In this document: one piece after another, positions 41,401 to 56,400 of the stretch | How the letters are laid out: every line of letters starts with the position of its first letter | How positions within the stretch are numbered: position 1 is the first letter of the stretch | Assembly: GCF_902459465.1 (NCBI RefSeq) | Contig: NC_047080.1 | Span: 6,115,214-6,179,213 of the forward strand | DNA length: 64,000 nt | From: Asterias rubens | Taxonomy: Eukaryota > Echinodermata > Asteroidea > Forcipulatida > Asteriidae | Direction of reading: 5' to 3' | Position numbers and translations under genes: made by a program | The notes under the pieces: generated by a model | What the model saw: the letters and a program-made list of their open reading frames with translations, nothing else | Told to the model about the DNA's origin: nothing | Databases searched by the model: none

Positions 41401-44400
41401 GAAAGGTGTGAAAACATATGACATTGCTCCAATGTCGTGCATGCATAAGCACTGTTAATGGTGGACTGTCTCTCGCAACCTAAAACCAAAACTTTAAAAA
41501 TTTCAACACACCATGAAGTGTAAGTGTTATTGTTAAAAAATTTGATAGATGATTTGAATTATTTTTTTATAGTTTTTGATTGGGGGGGGGGGGGGGGGAA
41601 TTGACTCAGAATTGAAAGCGTATAATTTTTTATCACAGTGTATGTCTTCGTGCTTCGACACAGCTCACAGCTAGTAACAAATACAATGTATATCCATTGG
41701 ATGGAAGAAATTATTTCCGAAAATATATCAAAGTTCTGCACTGGCGATGTCATCAACATGTACCGATTGATAGTGTGAGCCCCAGTGCACACTGGTTTTG
41801 AGTACAGTGCCGCATTTTCTTGGCGTATTTCGTCTTCAACTGGTTAGGTGCCGTCAACTCGCCTTCAACTCCTCCAATATACATTTAAAATCCAGTGAGG
41901 CATACAAATTTAAAGCATTGTAGCTAAAATTTCTTTTTTATTAGTTTCTGGTTAAATTTGGTAAACAAATCAAGATTGTTCACAGACTTGTACATTATGG
42001 ACAACAGAGGGCGTTTTCCAGCATATGGAAAATAGTCTGGGCACAAGGCGTCAATGCTCAGTATCACATAGTTCTGCGCGTCGTGTAAATTGCTCGCTGA
42101 CTAATAAGTGGTTGGTTGACGCGAGTTGATGGTGATTTGGCTGCAAATAGTAGACCGCCAGTGATCAATTCAAGAAAGTGTTTACATAGAAGTTTAGTGC
42201 ACGACGTAAGATGGGAAACGTCAATTTAAATTTCTTTTCACAAAATATTAACACCAAAGAAGAACATTCAACAATTTTAAACAATGCGCAATTGAATTTC
42301 CAACTACAAGGAATATGTGAGTAAAAGCTCAGCTCTCTGAGATAGGTAAAAGTATTTTAAAAACATTTTTGAATTTTTTTCGCGTTGCATGCAATGGAGG
42401 AGTTCCAACCTGGGCTAGGTGGGGGTATCAATCATCATTCAATTTCAATTCTTAATTAATAAAGACACTGGACACTATTGGTAATTGTCAAAATCAAAGA
42501 CCAGTCTTCTCACTTGGTGTAACGTCCGTCGATGTCATTTTTTTTTTATAACCGATATATCAAAAATTCTATATCGAGTATACTCGATTAATCAAGTTTT
42601 TCCCCGTCAGGATTCAGGATGAAGCCAACTAAAAACAGTTCTTTAAAAAAAACCCAAGACCGACAGTTTAATGGGTTTATATTTACTGATTTTCGTCTTG
42701 ATCCTTTGCGCTTAAAATTGCCCCGCCATGCTCCGCTTTTGTTCCCTTTTTTTCTACCACCAACCAAGAAAAGACGTGATTTCGTTGCCGCGTCTGCTCG
42801 CTAGACGAAGAGTAGAGTAGAGAAAGTCCACTCCCCGCATGATTGACACCATGAGGCATGCTCTGGTTTCCGGTATAGTTTGTTTACACACAAAGGCACC
42901 AAAACTCTCGGCTAGAACACAAACTTCATAATTCTCCTCATACGTTCTACAATTTAATGCACAGTCTGGCTCTATGTGTTTTTACCTTTGATCTCCATTA
43001 TACTGACTGGATAGGACATTGCGCTATGCTGCGTGCATAAACACGCGGCCGAACAATGGCGGCGCAATTCCTTCAAACTGGTATTGTGCACTTGGTCGAG
43101 TTTGAGTCTATCAGTTGAAGTTGTACTTGGTAGATTTTCCTCCTGAAGCTTCCCCTGGGGAACTTAACAAGGAGGTCAGGAGTGCGTCGTCTAATTTGCT
43201 AATTTTTGTAAATTGAGAATAGAAATAAGGAGATTATTAATTGATTTATTGCTATCGTATTTTTGCTGAAGTTTCCCAATGAAATGGATTGTCACGCCCA
43301 TATCGATAATGAAAAGGTTTCTGATTGAAATGCAAATAAAGCAAATTAATGATACTGTACATTTTTGTCAATCAAATGCCCTATTATATGACAATGACAC
43401 ATTTCTAAACGAAAACTCGGACGAGAAACTGTATTGGGATTTAGGTACCTGTTTTTTTAATTCTTTCAGTTCATTGAGAAACTGACAGTAACCATATAAA
43501 CTTAAAGACAAAACAAGAGTCGCTCCTATAATTAAAATTCGAGGGGATAGGCCTATGCAAACTACATAGACCTTATCGCAAATACCAATGCGCAAGCGCA
43601 GACTGTTGAATGAGGTGCATTGTGGGATATATATGGATTAAATTTGGATACCAGCAAGACCACAATGCACCTAATTCCAAGCTTTACGCGCGCGCCCCGG
43701 TATTTGCGAAAAGGTCTATTGTAAGACTAGAGTACTATATGTACATACCCGCTAAAATCGAGGGAAAGGGACAAGAAAGATAAAAACAAAATACAATGTG
43801 ATAATTGAGAGTTGCCTTCATTAACGAATTTAACCTTTTTATTGAAAAACACCCAAACGGCAAAACTTCCAAAATCTTTTTACTGTTCCGCCAGAAATAA
43901 ATACTTTTATTTCGGTCACAAATAACGAAGCTGGCCATTTCTGAGACGACTGATCCTCTCAACGAACTTCTAATGTTTGCTACCGAATGCTACCGAATTC
44001 GTATACTTGTTGCTTCCCGAACCTTTGAATTATTGATGCTATGTCAGACGAACATGTTGTTGGAATCCGAGCTTCCCGTCCTCGTCGATTCCAGAAAACC
44101 ATCTGTAACGGAGTGAAAACAAAAAATGCTTGATAAAAATACGAAAATACTTGGCCTTTAATAATTATTTTTATGAATGATAGTCTAAATTTCCTGCCTA
44201 ATATTTGTAACGTTAGATATAATAATAATATGAATCATTAAAAAATATGCAAAGGCCTACTTACTTTTATGGAAAGACAGTCTGTTTGCCGACCCAGTTT
44301 TCCCTCCTCCGGCGATTAACAGCTGCGCACACCTTCACTTTTAGCATTTTTAGTTTGATTGATCCGATTCCACAACTTTAAATCCCCAAAATGACAATTA

Positions 44401-47400
44401 AAAGGACGAAAACTTCTCCCTGTTTGCAGCAACTCCGTTAAAAAGTGTACAACTCATTTCGTGTGACGAACGGTCTTCACCCGTTTTAAAAAGTACGCGC
44501 GCGACCTGCGTTTGGACGCGATGTCCTATCCAGTCAGTATAATGGAGATCAATGGTTTTTACACAATTCTCCTCGTACAGCATACCTTCTACACTATTTT
44601 CTGCACAGTCTGGCTCCATTGTGTTTTATTGCTTGTTGTAAAAAAAGGGGTGCGGGGCTGGAACTAGATGAAGAAGGGACAAAATACTCGACGCCAATCT
44701 TCAGTTTATAGCTGAATGAAGAATTGCATACCTGGTTTTTTTGCATGGAGGTAGGTTTTTGTGGCATCAAAATTTTTGATATTAGCGAAAATTAAATTTC
44801 GATATGATTAAAAGAGTGACATCGGCGATTTCGATGTCAAAAAAATATCAAGATTTTGAGTATTTTTGATATATCGACGGACATTAACTTGGTGGATCTC
44901 AACATATGGGCGATTCCAAGCAAACATGGACATGACACCAAAAAATAAATTTTGTGTCACAACCTTCTGTCCACTTAAAAGTTATACACTCTAGCTAACA
45001 TAACATATGAAAGGAAACAGACATTATTTTGTTTACACATTCTGCTGTGCTGTGCCATTTTCAAGTACAAATTCAGCTCATAGTCATAGTCATAAAAATA
45101 AAAGACATAATTGCACAAGCTGTGTAACAGACCATAAGTGAGCACATTAAGGTGGTTTCTTCAAAGTTAAATATTTTCCCCCACAAAGCAAGTACACATG
45201 TACAACTTTTTAAAATCCGAATGAATTTTAAACTGTGTTTCTCATTTCACCCTTTAGCCCGCATACTGCCCGGAGGCTCCCTGCGTATTACCACACATAC
45301 GGCCCACACGCAACCGCGCAGTTTGACATGGTGTAATTTGAGTTAATACACACGTGCTGTTATAACGCAGCAAACAGCCGTAGATAGAGCGCGATCTCAA
45401 GATGACAACAGTCTAAAAATAGCACGTGGTCCACATAAGAAATTACGTAAGGTTCAAAGGTCGAAAGTCTTTTCACAATAAAACAACGCATACAATGTAT
45501 GAGTGGGTGCTTTCTCTCTGTGTGGAGCCGTATGTTTTCACTGTGTAGCAGGACCGTATAGGGGATGTACCACGTACTACGCGTGCATGTACACAGTAAT
45601 GGCAGTCTCCCGCTTGTTTCACATAAAACTTTCTGGTGTTTTTACACACAGAATACCGCAATTTGAAAGGATTTTACAAAAGATTTTAGGTACAGAAGGT
45701 ATCTGTTGATAATAGAGGCATTTATTTTTATATACAATAAGGTACAATATGTTGTGATTATTTTCAACCACTTTTCATTGCTTTGTTTTCCTGTCGGATG
45801 ACAGTAAAGTTGAGGAAACTTGTGTTCACAACTTTCCACGTAAACAAAACTTCACTTGATACGCAAACAATGTTTTCAAATTTTTGTTGATCTCTCTTAT
45901 GTTTCCAACCTGAAAGCATTATTTTGGTGAGTCAAACAAAGCAACTGTGAAAATCATTCAAAAGATAATTCCATCCTCTACAAAACAAACTCAACTTGTA
46001 ACACAAGAAAATAATCACACCGACAGTTATTCGACGATTTCTGGATATGGCCGGAAATCGATTGAATTTTCATGGCACACTGAGGAGCGTGTGACGTTAT
46101 GTTTAATGTTGCGTGCCTGCTAAAGGGTTAAGCAATGAGTGAGTGTACATGTGGGAGCTTAAACCGAATGTAATGCGACTGACCGACTCTCTTCATGGCA
46201 TTTCAAAAAATGCTTCTACCCTTATTACCAAGTCTGAAATGAGTAAAGAAATCAACACTCTAGTTGGTTTATTTTAATAACGAGTCATCAAAAAGTGTAA
46301 CGCGACTAACCGGTAATGCGACTGACCAAATCTTTTTTCAAGAGGAGGATGCTAAGAGGTCAGCAAAGCTGGATATCTTGTTTATAACTTACTAGAGGAC
46401 AACATTACATGAATTAAGAGATCTGGGGCTCTGCAGATGCCACTCATGCCCTACCCACAATGCATTTTACCAAAGCACATGCTCAAACCTATAACACGTG
46501 CCATTCCAATCTGTAACTTCTAGTTTCATCATTTGTACAGAGTCTTAATGTTAACATGAGAAATATAATAAAGAAAAGCAACATTTCTGAGAATTTTTAG
46601 TAGAAAAGTGAAGTAATGGCATTGAAATTAATTTACTCTCCACAAATTGTGGACATGTATACTGTACATTGTACATGTTGTACCACTGCCTAGGGCTGAA
46701 AAGCAGAATGTTATGTTGACAAACTAAAAATACGGGGATTTTAAGAAGAACACAGAAAAATCTCCAAAAAGATCAAACAAAAGCAAAAAGATGATGACCT
46801 CTTGACACCATTTTCCTTGAGAAAGAAGAAATATGATTAATACATGCTGACTTACAAATCAGGGTAGCAATGCAAGGATAGCAATGCATTGTCAGTGGTG
46901 TGTGGTGCATTTCCAAGCCAAAGTGGACATGACTCAAAAAAATCAACTACATGTTTCTTTACACTTTCTTATTATTCCAAACACATGCCAGGATCAACTT
47001 CAAAACTTTTCGTTTAGGATTTGCGTCACAGTTTGATTATAAAATTGATTTGTTCGGATAGTGTATTTTTCAGTGGGAAAACTTAAAAAACTAAGATTTT
47101 TTCAGCCCAATGGAAGAAAACGTAAAATATTTTATTTTATGGAGATTGCACTGTCTAATTCTCATGAACTTTTGATACATGTATGATGGAAGGGGGTACA
47201 TCTCAAAACTTGTCAAGCTTTTACTTTCATAATTCTTTGATTTTTTGTCCATGCGGTAAGCCTAAATGTGAAGTTTTATCTACGGTGTATAGTGTGGTTG
47301 TTCATGCGTGACTTCAGTTTGAATATTTAATTAGTCCAAAGGGCTTCTGAAATTCAGTCTTTTCCAGCCTTATCTGAAAAGTATTGACAGAAATATGTAG

Positions 47401-50400
47401 TGCACAGTACATTGAAATGCAGAGCATTGTTGCTGTCGTTTTGTATGAAAACAATCGGTGCAACTCAAATTTTTAAAAGAGAAATTTGTACATAAAAAAT
47501 TGCTTCAAAAATAAAGAAAACAAGTTACAAAAACACTTTTTCACTCATTTTTACAAAAAGGGATATCTCATTTGAGGTAAGTTAGATTTTACTATTTCAT
47601 ATTGAATGAAAAAGTGGTGGCGCCAAATGGAAACTTTTCCCACACTTGTATTCTTGTTCGATGAATGATTCACTGACAGCACTGAGCTTAATTATTTATT
47701 GATGCTCTGCTATTATTGACAGTCTGCAAATAACCTTTAACCTGTATCTTTACCTTTGTTATTATAGACTTCATCATTAGCTACATGTCAGGATGACATC
47801 AAGCATTCCATGAGTATTGTTATTGAACATGGCATGGCATGTCTTCTTAACGAGTGGTTCCTGGAAACACTTCAGCAAACTTTACAGAACCACATTATCC
47901 CTCAATTCTGGTCTCATTTCTCCTCAAACTACACTGATGTTTGTACTTCACAACAAACCATGGATAACCCCTTGGTTTTTGCTGTTTCTGAGTTGTCTCT
48001 CAATATGGAACCATTCATCTATAGTGCAAAGATACTTGAAGACTTGAACAGATCAGCTGACCCACAACTGCAAATGAAATCTAGAGTGCAAATTCTGTTG
48101 AAAGCTATGTTGTTTAGCAAAACTCCCAAGTACTTCCAAAGCATCGTCCATGATTTCTATAGTCAAGCATTCAAAGCTTTTCACAGCCAAAGGAGACGAC
48201 TAAGTGATACGGGCATCAATACTAGTCAAGATAATGGTAGTGATGAAGAAACTGATGAGGGAGAGATACATCATCATCAGCATGCTGATAACAACAAGCA
48301 GTGCACATGTGTTGCATGTCATCAGAAAATGTGTTGCTGTCAGCAAGTACTGCAACAGTTTCATCAAATCAATTCAAAGTTGTAAGTTTCTTGAACCTAC
48401 ATGTAACTGTGAAAAGGTTCAAACATTTGGAACAAAAATAAAGAGGGAAGGGTAAAACCAGCAGGGTCGTTGCTGTGTGATAAAGGCCCGAAGGCCGAAG
48501 ACGAGGGACTTTATAGCACGGCAACAACCCTGCAAGGTCTTAAACAGCCTATCAGAACGAGTCACTACTCTTTTATTCCCATTCATAAATGCCTTTTTGG
48601 TTAAAAGGAGTAATAAAGTAAGAAACTCTGTAAAACCTATCTGTTTCCGACGTGCTTGAGCTCTGTACGTCTGTCTTGGTGCAAGATGTTTCTTGTTTTC
48701 CTATCACACACAGTAATGAGAAACGTCTTGCACCAAGACTAGCGCGTACAGTGTAGTATCCGAAAACAACCGGTTATTAACAGAGCTCCAGCTGGTCATT
48801 ATCAACCAATTAAACACCCCCACGTGACACGCTCTCCACCAATAGGATTAGCGAAACTGTGTGAAGTATTTATGAATGTCAATTTAAGTTGCTTCAATAA
48901 CAATGTTTTTTTCTTCAGACTTGTCTAAAGGCACTGATCTACTTTCCAAGTTGGAATGACGTACAGGTGCAGAATAAAACCTTAGTAACAATGTGAGGTC
49001 AAATTGAACTTACATTCATTACACCCTTCTCTGAACTTTGAAGAAAGTAAAGTCAGAATCTAAAAAATAAGCCTGGGCAACAATTGAAATTTACTAATCG
49101 ACTAGTCACACTTCAAATAGTCGCAACTACCACATTTGTCGTGACTAATTTTTAATTTTCAAGATGCAATTGTGGCAATGTATGCCACAAGCCACAAGCG
49201 CAACGTACAATGTAGTAAAATTCCAGCTGAAAGGATTGAAGGATTGTGTCACTGATGTCTAATTTGTGTTTTGTAAGTAATTTATGTTGTCATTCACCAA
49301 GCAGGTAGTCGTGACTATTTTTGTAGTAGTCGTGGCAGCAGGATTAGCAAAAACAGTAGTTGCGACTAGACTGATTTAATAGTCGCCACTACAACATTAG
49401 TTGCACTAGCCTGGGCGGCTAGTGCGACTAATGTGTCTACATGTACGTTGTATTTGGGTGTTCTCTGATTCTTAATTTTGTTAATATTGTTGTAGACATT
49501 ATTTAGGACTGTTAGAGCGTGTGTGTGCAGAGGTGGTAACATCATTGATTCATGCTAAGATCAAGCATCATGTGGATAACAAATGCAAGGGAGAATTTGA
49601 GACTTCATTTATTGCAACATTAGAGCAGGTAGGTACATATTACATGTATGAACATCCATGTACAGTTACGGTACATACCTTGCATGCACATACATGTAGT
49701 GTGTGCATCCAGGGCATAAAACGTTTTTAGCATACCTTAAAATATTAAAAACCTCAAATCTTTAGTACTAAACACTTACAAGAAACACGTTAAAGTATGT
49801 ACTGTTTACTTGCCAGTAAACAGGCTTTGAATTAACCCACAGCAGGGGCTGTGGTGCCCCTTGTAAAATTCAAATTGATACAAATTTACCCTTCCTGCTT
49901 AGAAGTACCCCTTACTAGAGTGGAATTGCCATGGCCCTTCCAGAACCAAGTTTAAGGCTAAACAAAAAATGAGGGTGTCTATATTTTTAAAACTATCCTT
50001 CCCACATTAGGTTAAGAGAAAGGCTGTATTCAGTGCTAAAAAAGAGAGAATTTACAGAGAAAAGTTAGTGCCATTTCTACTCAAAACAAATGGAAGCAAG
50101 GACAGAGAAGTTCTTGGCCAGCCACATTACGTTTTATAAAATGAATGTGATATGGCAGCACTATGGCAGTTTTCAAAAAGCACTCGTCCTAATAAAAGTC
50201 AAACAGTTGACAGTGTGTACAGTTTATAATTAAACTATTTCTGTGATGTCACTCTATTGTTGAAAGTGTAGATTATGTTTACGAATCTACACATAAGTGA
50301 TGTAGATTCGTATCATAATCTACAGGGTTGAGTGTAATGTAGATTCATTACAAACTTAAGTAAATTGTTCAATTTGAAAAATTATTACGTTCTTTCCAAA

Positions 50401-53400
50401 CTTATCGATAGAATGAAGTGCAACAAAACATAACTGAAACTATGTTTTCTTTCAATTTAGAAAAAAACATTTTTAAATTGAGAAAATTCACTTTAGTAAC
50501 CCAATATATTGTTCTGAGCAAACTGACCTTGCACCCGATAATGTTGTAAGCACCAAGGCATATATTTTTTTAATAGTTATGAAATGTGTACGAAATAAGA
50601 AAGACAACTGGTGCTGTTACTATTGAGAAATGCAATTCATTGAAGCTGTTATAACATAACCAATGGGGGAAATAGTTTAAGTCAGAGAATATACTCTAAA
50701 GTGTAGATTCGTGAATACAATGTACTCGCCTTCAGCTCGTACATTCTATTCATGAAATCTACACTTTCTCGTCCATTCTCCTTAACTTAATTATGTGATG
50801 ATTTCAGAGGTCTACAAGATCCATCAACTATTATCATTAGTGGTAAACTTTGAATTACTTTCTGTGGAAGAACACCAACAAAAGTTGTAACAGTGCCATT
50901 ATTTTACAACGTAAAATTTCATCCTGAGGGCACTTGAACCTTTGGAATTCCCTTGTGTTCCTATATCAATGTATTAACTAGAGAACACTGTTTCTAAGCC
51001 AACAAACACTGTCAATAGTTTTGTATTTGAATTCTTACAGTGGCTGTCCTCCAAGGTTGTCCGATGGTTAAACGTGGTATTTTCTGGGGAAGATTCACAG
51101 CGTACAATAAGTTGCAGTACCTCTCAGACAATGCAGCTATGGAGGGATCGACTGCAATATCTTCTCTATCAAACCTACGCTAATCTACGCATTCAGGAAC
51201 TATTTAACATCATTGTTGAGTTTCCTGACTCCTTGGCAGCTTTGGAAGATCTTAAGAAGTGTTTGGAGAAAACAGATCTCAGAAGACACCTTGTGAAATC
51301 CTTGCGCACATCTTTAGAGACTAGGCTGTTGCACCCAGGTACCTTAGGAATATAATTTTTTTAACAAGAATATAGATTTTTTTATTTTTGTTAATTGAAA
51401 AAAAAAATGAATGAACAATGTTTTTGTTTTTGTCATTGTTCTATTGTTTTTGTCAACCCTGGGCAACTGATGATAACATTCATCCACAACCTTTAACCAA
51501 ACACTTTGTATTGTAATTGTGTATATAACCGTTTATCTGTGTGTATTATCAAAAGTCCTTGCCTTAGACCCATCAACCTCAGGATTGTACCACATTTTCT
51601 TGCGAATAAGACCTTGCTGATATTACTTTCAAAAACACACACCCACATTTTTCTTGTCCACCTTTTTTTGGAGTCAAAGTGCAGACAAAGGAAGTGACTC
51701 TCAAAATGATGGCAATGGTAGAGGCACATGCTAAGGAGATGCATTCCGCATTGTGCAAGGGGTCTATACATTGTTATTCAAATACAACACATTGATCCCT
51801 GTGTGGTGATGTAGACCTATCGACAGTGATATAGAGTGTTAAAGTTGACATAAATGTATTCGTTTGTACATGTCTTTTGTGATAATGTGCTAAAGTTTCT
51901 AATTGTTGCCTCTTGATGCATTGGTGTTAAGGTTCATTGAAGAGATACAGTGTGAAAATAGGAATTAACTTACCATTTTGATTGTAGGAGTGAATACTGA
52001 TGATATTCTGACGCAGTATATTTCTTCTATTCGAGCACTGCGAGTTCTTGATCCATCTGGTATTATATTAGAGCTTGTATGTCAACCTGTCAGGAAGTAT
52101 CTGAGGTAAGTTGGCAGTCAATGACCACATCATCGACATAGATACTCACATGTTATGTTTTCAGGGTTTTGTCTGGCTTACTTCAAAAGCAAAAAAAGAT
52201 AACATGTTTGGGGTTGTGGCTTGAATAAAATGGTACCCAGTTTTCTCCTAAAACTTTATAGGTCAATTTTTGACATATGAAAACAATGAAACAAATTTAT
52301 GTATTGATTCAAAGATTATTGACCAACATGACCAAGAGTGTTTTGTGTATCAACCAAACTGTTGAGAAGTTTTCATTTCATAAAAGGGTCATTCTGTGTC
52401 AAATCACCCCCCAAAAAAGGAAATTTTAAACCCTACCCTCTTCAAATTTGGTTTATGGGGTAATTGTCACTCAACAAGCTCAAATTTAAAATTTCAGCTC
52501 CATGCAATAAGTGGTTTTCACGCTACGGCATGCTCTTTCTCGTTGATTTCGGTCAAAATGCGCCCGACTGCCGATATTCAATCGACCTCAAATCGGTAAC
52601 CATTGGGCCAAAATGGTTGAAATTGGTGTCTTTGGAAAGGTTGCATAAGCTTTCCAAATCTGCCTTTACTTTTTTTGTAGGAACATGCTTAGGTATTATA
52701 ATTATTGATGGTTTATTAAAATTTAACTTGTAGCCAATGGCTAAATTGCGTCAATATATATATGTTATACATTAAAATATTTTTAAAATAAACATTAGGG
52801 AATGCACAAAAGACGAATTGCAACATGCGTCATCGGCCGCCATCCCTGATGAATGTGAAACGCGTGAAAAAGCCATTAATGGCTCAGAGTCGTGCGTAGC
52901 ACGTACACATTTTGAAATCCATTGTTACATCAAAGATGGCGGCAATCCGTCTATATATTAAAAAGGAAATGTTTAACCGACCGCAACGACACACAAGAAC
53001 AAAAAAAAAACATTAAAATACAGGAGAACTCTACATGTACATACAGGCAAGAAATTAAAATAACATAAGAAAGTCAAAACATATTAACACATTAAGGACT
53101 ACACAAACTATACCCAAACCCTGTAAAGCATTGAACAAAAAAGGAATGGTCAATTTAATAAATTAGACAAACTACATGTATACAGACAACATGACAAAAA
53201 GAACTAACTATCGTTTAAGAGGCCAATTAGGTATGGGATAGCACTGTTTTCTGTACCGGTTTGTTTTGCACCTTATTCTAGAGATTTGATGGCTGTCTCT
53301 TAAGTTATATTGCACCTGATCTCTTTGTTGTTTGGGCAGCCAATCATTGAATCTGTCAGACTTCCCTAGTTGAGTAGCAAACTTCAAGCAAATGTCCGCT

Positions 53401-56400
53401 CTACGCTGTTGAAGGGTGCGAATGTTTGTCACCACCAGGGCTTCTTGTTACGTTGAGTATGCAGCCCCAAGACTAATTCTAAGTGTCACTTCTGAACTCT
53501 TTCTAAGACATCTACCTGTTTTACAGTTAAACCAGCGTTCCATACTGGAACGGCGTACTCCAAAAGAGACCTCACATACCCCTTATAAATTGTCAAAAGG
53601 TCAGCAGTGGACAGATTAAATTTCTTTAATATCTTTAACATGTACAATTTACTGTTTGCTTTATTAACCAGTGTTTATAGATCATGACTTATTTGAACAC
53701 CTAATACTTTAATACAATCAACCATCTGCAACTGCTGTGAACATATCTCCCGAGGAGGCAGTATTGTAGGATTCTGCATGAAACATACATTCATTACTTT
53801 ACATTTGTCTGGATTGAGTTTCATGTTGTTGCATACAGACCAATTACTTAAATTATCCAGTGTAGATTGCAAATTGCCATCCTCACTAGCCAAGCCATTC
53901 TCGACTTTTGACACATCATCTACATATTTCAAAATGGATATCCCTTGTTGTGACTCTTGGAGTGCATCATTAATTTGTGCAAGGAAACAAAGTGGCCCAA
54001 GTTTAGTTCCTTGAGGTACTCCTCCCTGTAAATCTCTGGAATCTGAGAGAATGTTTTTGTAGCGGACACACTGGGATCTTTTATCCAGGAAACTACATAC
54101 CCAGGGCATCACTGAAGGTCTCACACCTACATGTAGTTGAAGTAATTTATTAATTACTATGTTGTGATCAATTAAGTCAAAAGCTTGACTAAAATCAGTT
54201 ACTACTACATTGCTGGTACTGTTCCGAGAATTTGCATACAGGGTATCCATTAACTTGATTAGATAGTGAGATGTAGAAGTTCCTTTGCGGTTTCCAAACT
54301 GGTTGGGGTCCAATTGATCCCCAATGTCTGACAGGATCCAGTTTGATACAAATGTTTCAGCTACCAGTAAGTGACACAGGGCGCAGTTGATTCCAAATCG
54401 GCTTCTTAGTCTTAGGGAGAGGAACAACAATAGCTTGCTTCCATCGGTCCCTTGTTGATAAGAAGAATTGAGGATGTCAGTCATAGGCTTGCTGAGTTCA
54501 CAAGCGAATTCTTGAATTATCCTCGCTGGAATACCATCAGGTCCTCCTGCTTTCCTACTGTTGATACGCCTTAATTGGTTGAAGACATCCCATTCTTGTA
54601 GGGAGGGACAGGGTTCTGGTGCGGGTAAGTACATGTATGCTGGTAAGTTGTTCATATCCAAGACAGGAATGTTTATACTATCAGCCACTTGCTGCATGTT
54701 TGCTGGATCAATACCCGATGGTGGGATAATTGAGGGAGTGGACTTGGACCCCTTTGTCATAACACGAATTTCACGGTACCAGCCGGCTGGGTTCGAAGAC
54801 TTCACATTCTAAACTCTGTGATGATAATGGTTAACATTTGCCTTGGAGATTAACCGGATGATTTTATTCCTAAAGGACTTCCACTGCAAATCACCTTTTT
54901 GAAACAGTTCTTGTCGCTTCTTTATCAGGGATTGAATATGTGACTTCATCCATAGTTTTCTGCATCGAGAAGGAAAATGATGATCAATCTTCTCGTTTAG
55001 TGTTGCGTACATGGAGTTACAGATTGAACATCCTGTTCATTCCGAACCTCCATCCAGTCATGTTGCACAATCCATTGTCCGAACTCACGTAAAGCTGAAT
55101 CTGGAATTGGTCGTACATGGGTAGTCTTTATTTCATTGTGCGGCTTAGATTTTGGCAAAGGTTGCCATTGAAAGGTATTGTGGTCACTGTGCCCATGGAG
55201 GAAGGAAGAGAAGGAGCTCGAACGAAGGGACTTCAAAAGTAGAACCCGTGTAACGCAACCGTTTAACGACACCTCGTAATCACCCACATACCTTACACAG
55301 ACAATGGGCGACCTGGCGTATGTGAATTTGCACGTGCGCACTTGGTTCTTCACTGGTGTCGTATGGATATAATACAGAAGAATAACTTTTTTGAGACCTG
55401 ATAAAAATTGTGTACACTTGTGCTCACCAAATCGAAAAACACAATTGAGTACCAACCACCCTCGTGTGCTAATACCCAAGTTTTGAACCACCGCTAGTGA
55501 CCGGAAAGTCACAAAAAATGTAAAAATATGCCATGATGTTTCCGTGAAACACCACAAACGGTAAATGAAAACGTGTATATTCACAATTCTTGTCTCCAAT
55601 GATTCAACTTTACACGCAAGCAAGAGCGCAAACTGGCGGTACCACACGTTCGGTACAAAGAGATTTAATCCTACTCGTTAATCGGCCGTCCAGCTGGAGG
55701 TCTCCTATCTTTTTCCACTGGCCAGACAGGGGCATTGTCAGAGTATTCTTTTGTTACTCGGCGGTTTTGCGGGTCGTTCGAGCTCCTTCTGTTCCTTCCT
55801 CCATGCTGTGCCCAACTGGTGGCAAAATGCGTGGTTTTGGGTAGTGACCAGAGATATTCATGATAATCTTGTCAAGCACAGCTCTCTGGCGAGTCGGCTC
55901 CTTTACGACTTGAGTAAAACCCCCACTTGTTAACTGTGCAATGTCAAGCCGATTCGTATCTCCGGCTATCACGATACCTGCATCAGGATGATCTGTAGTA
56001 ATCTGGTCAACGGTTTGGTGAAGATGGTCAATCAAGGCATCTCCATAATGGATCACCCGGTGGAGAGTAGATGGCAGCACAATAAAGACCAGATATTGTT
56101 CTAGGAAGAAAACTTGGTCTCATGTGCACCCACACAGTTTCCAGATGATCAGGTGTGATACTATCCATGGCTTGTGGATGTAATGAATCACGTGCATATA
56201 AAGCTACACCTCCATGCAGTCGTCCATTACGAGGTCGAGAGAACAAGGAAAATCCATCAATTTGTACATGTTCCTCAGGCATATTTGGTCTGAACCAGGA
56301 TTCCGAGATGAAGGCATTGTCAACCTTTTGATCATGGACAACAGTTCTAAATTCGACCATCTTATTGTTAAGTGAGCAGGGGTTGCATACGAACAAGCTT

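Larger units (their letters stand above)
38519..41580. mobile_element. family A copy in ANAPC2 intron 1, rearranged and split by a CR1-like element
   Basis: Contains family ends at 38646 and 38717 (a 71-base tandem duplication carrying the GGATAACTTTCC end), then subterminal sequence 38840-38942, then, after the CR1-like insert, the remaining interior 40773-41578, in reverse orientation to the 22837 copy. Its far end is lost at 41580, where a run of 18 G follows. The piece that should be there (TGTCATGTGTTTTCAGTAGG..) lies instead at 38519-38600, so a local rearrangement occurred. The unoccupied palindrome site GCATGCATAAGCACTG is at about 41440. Confidence 0.78.

Noticed and set aside
44398..44619. 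73-codon minus-strand ORF in element E (MEPDCAENSVEG..)
   Set aside because: Not a transposase; part of it is a duplicated block of the element and there is no following exon that I can support.
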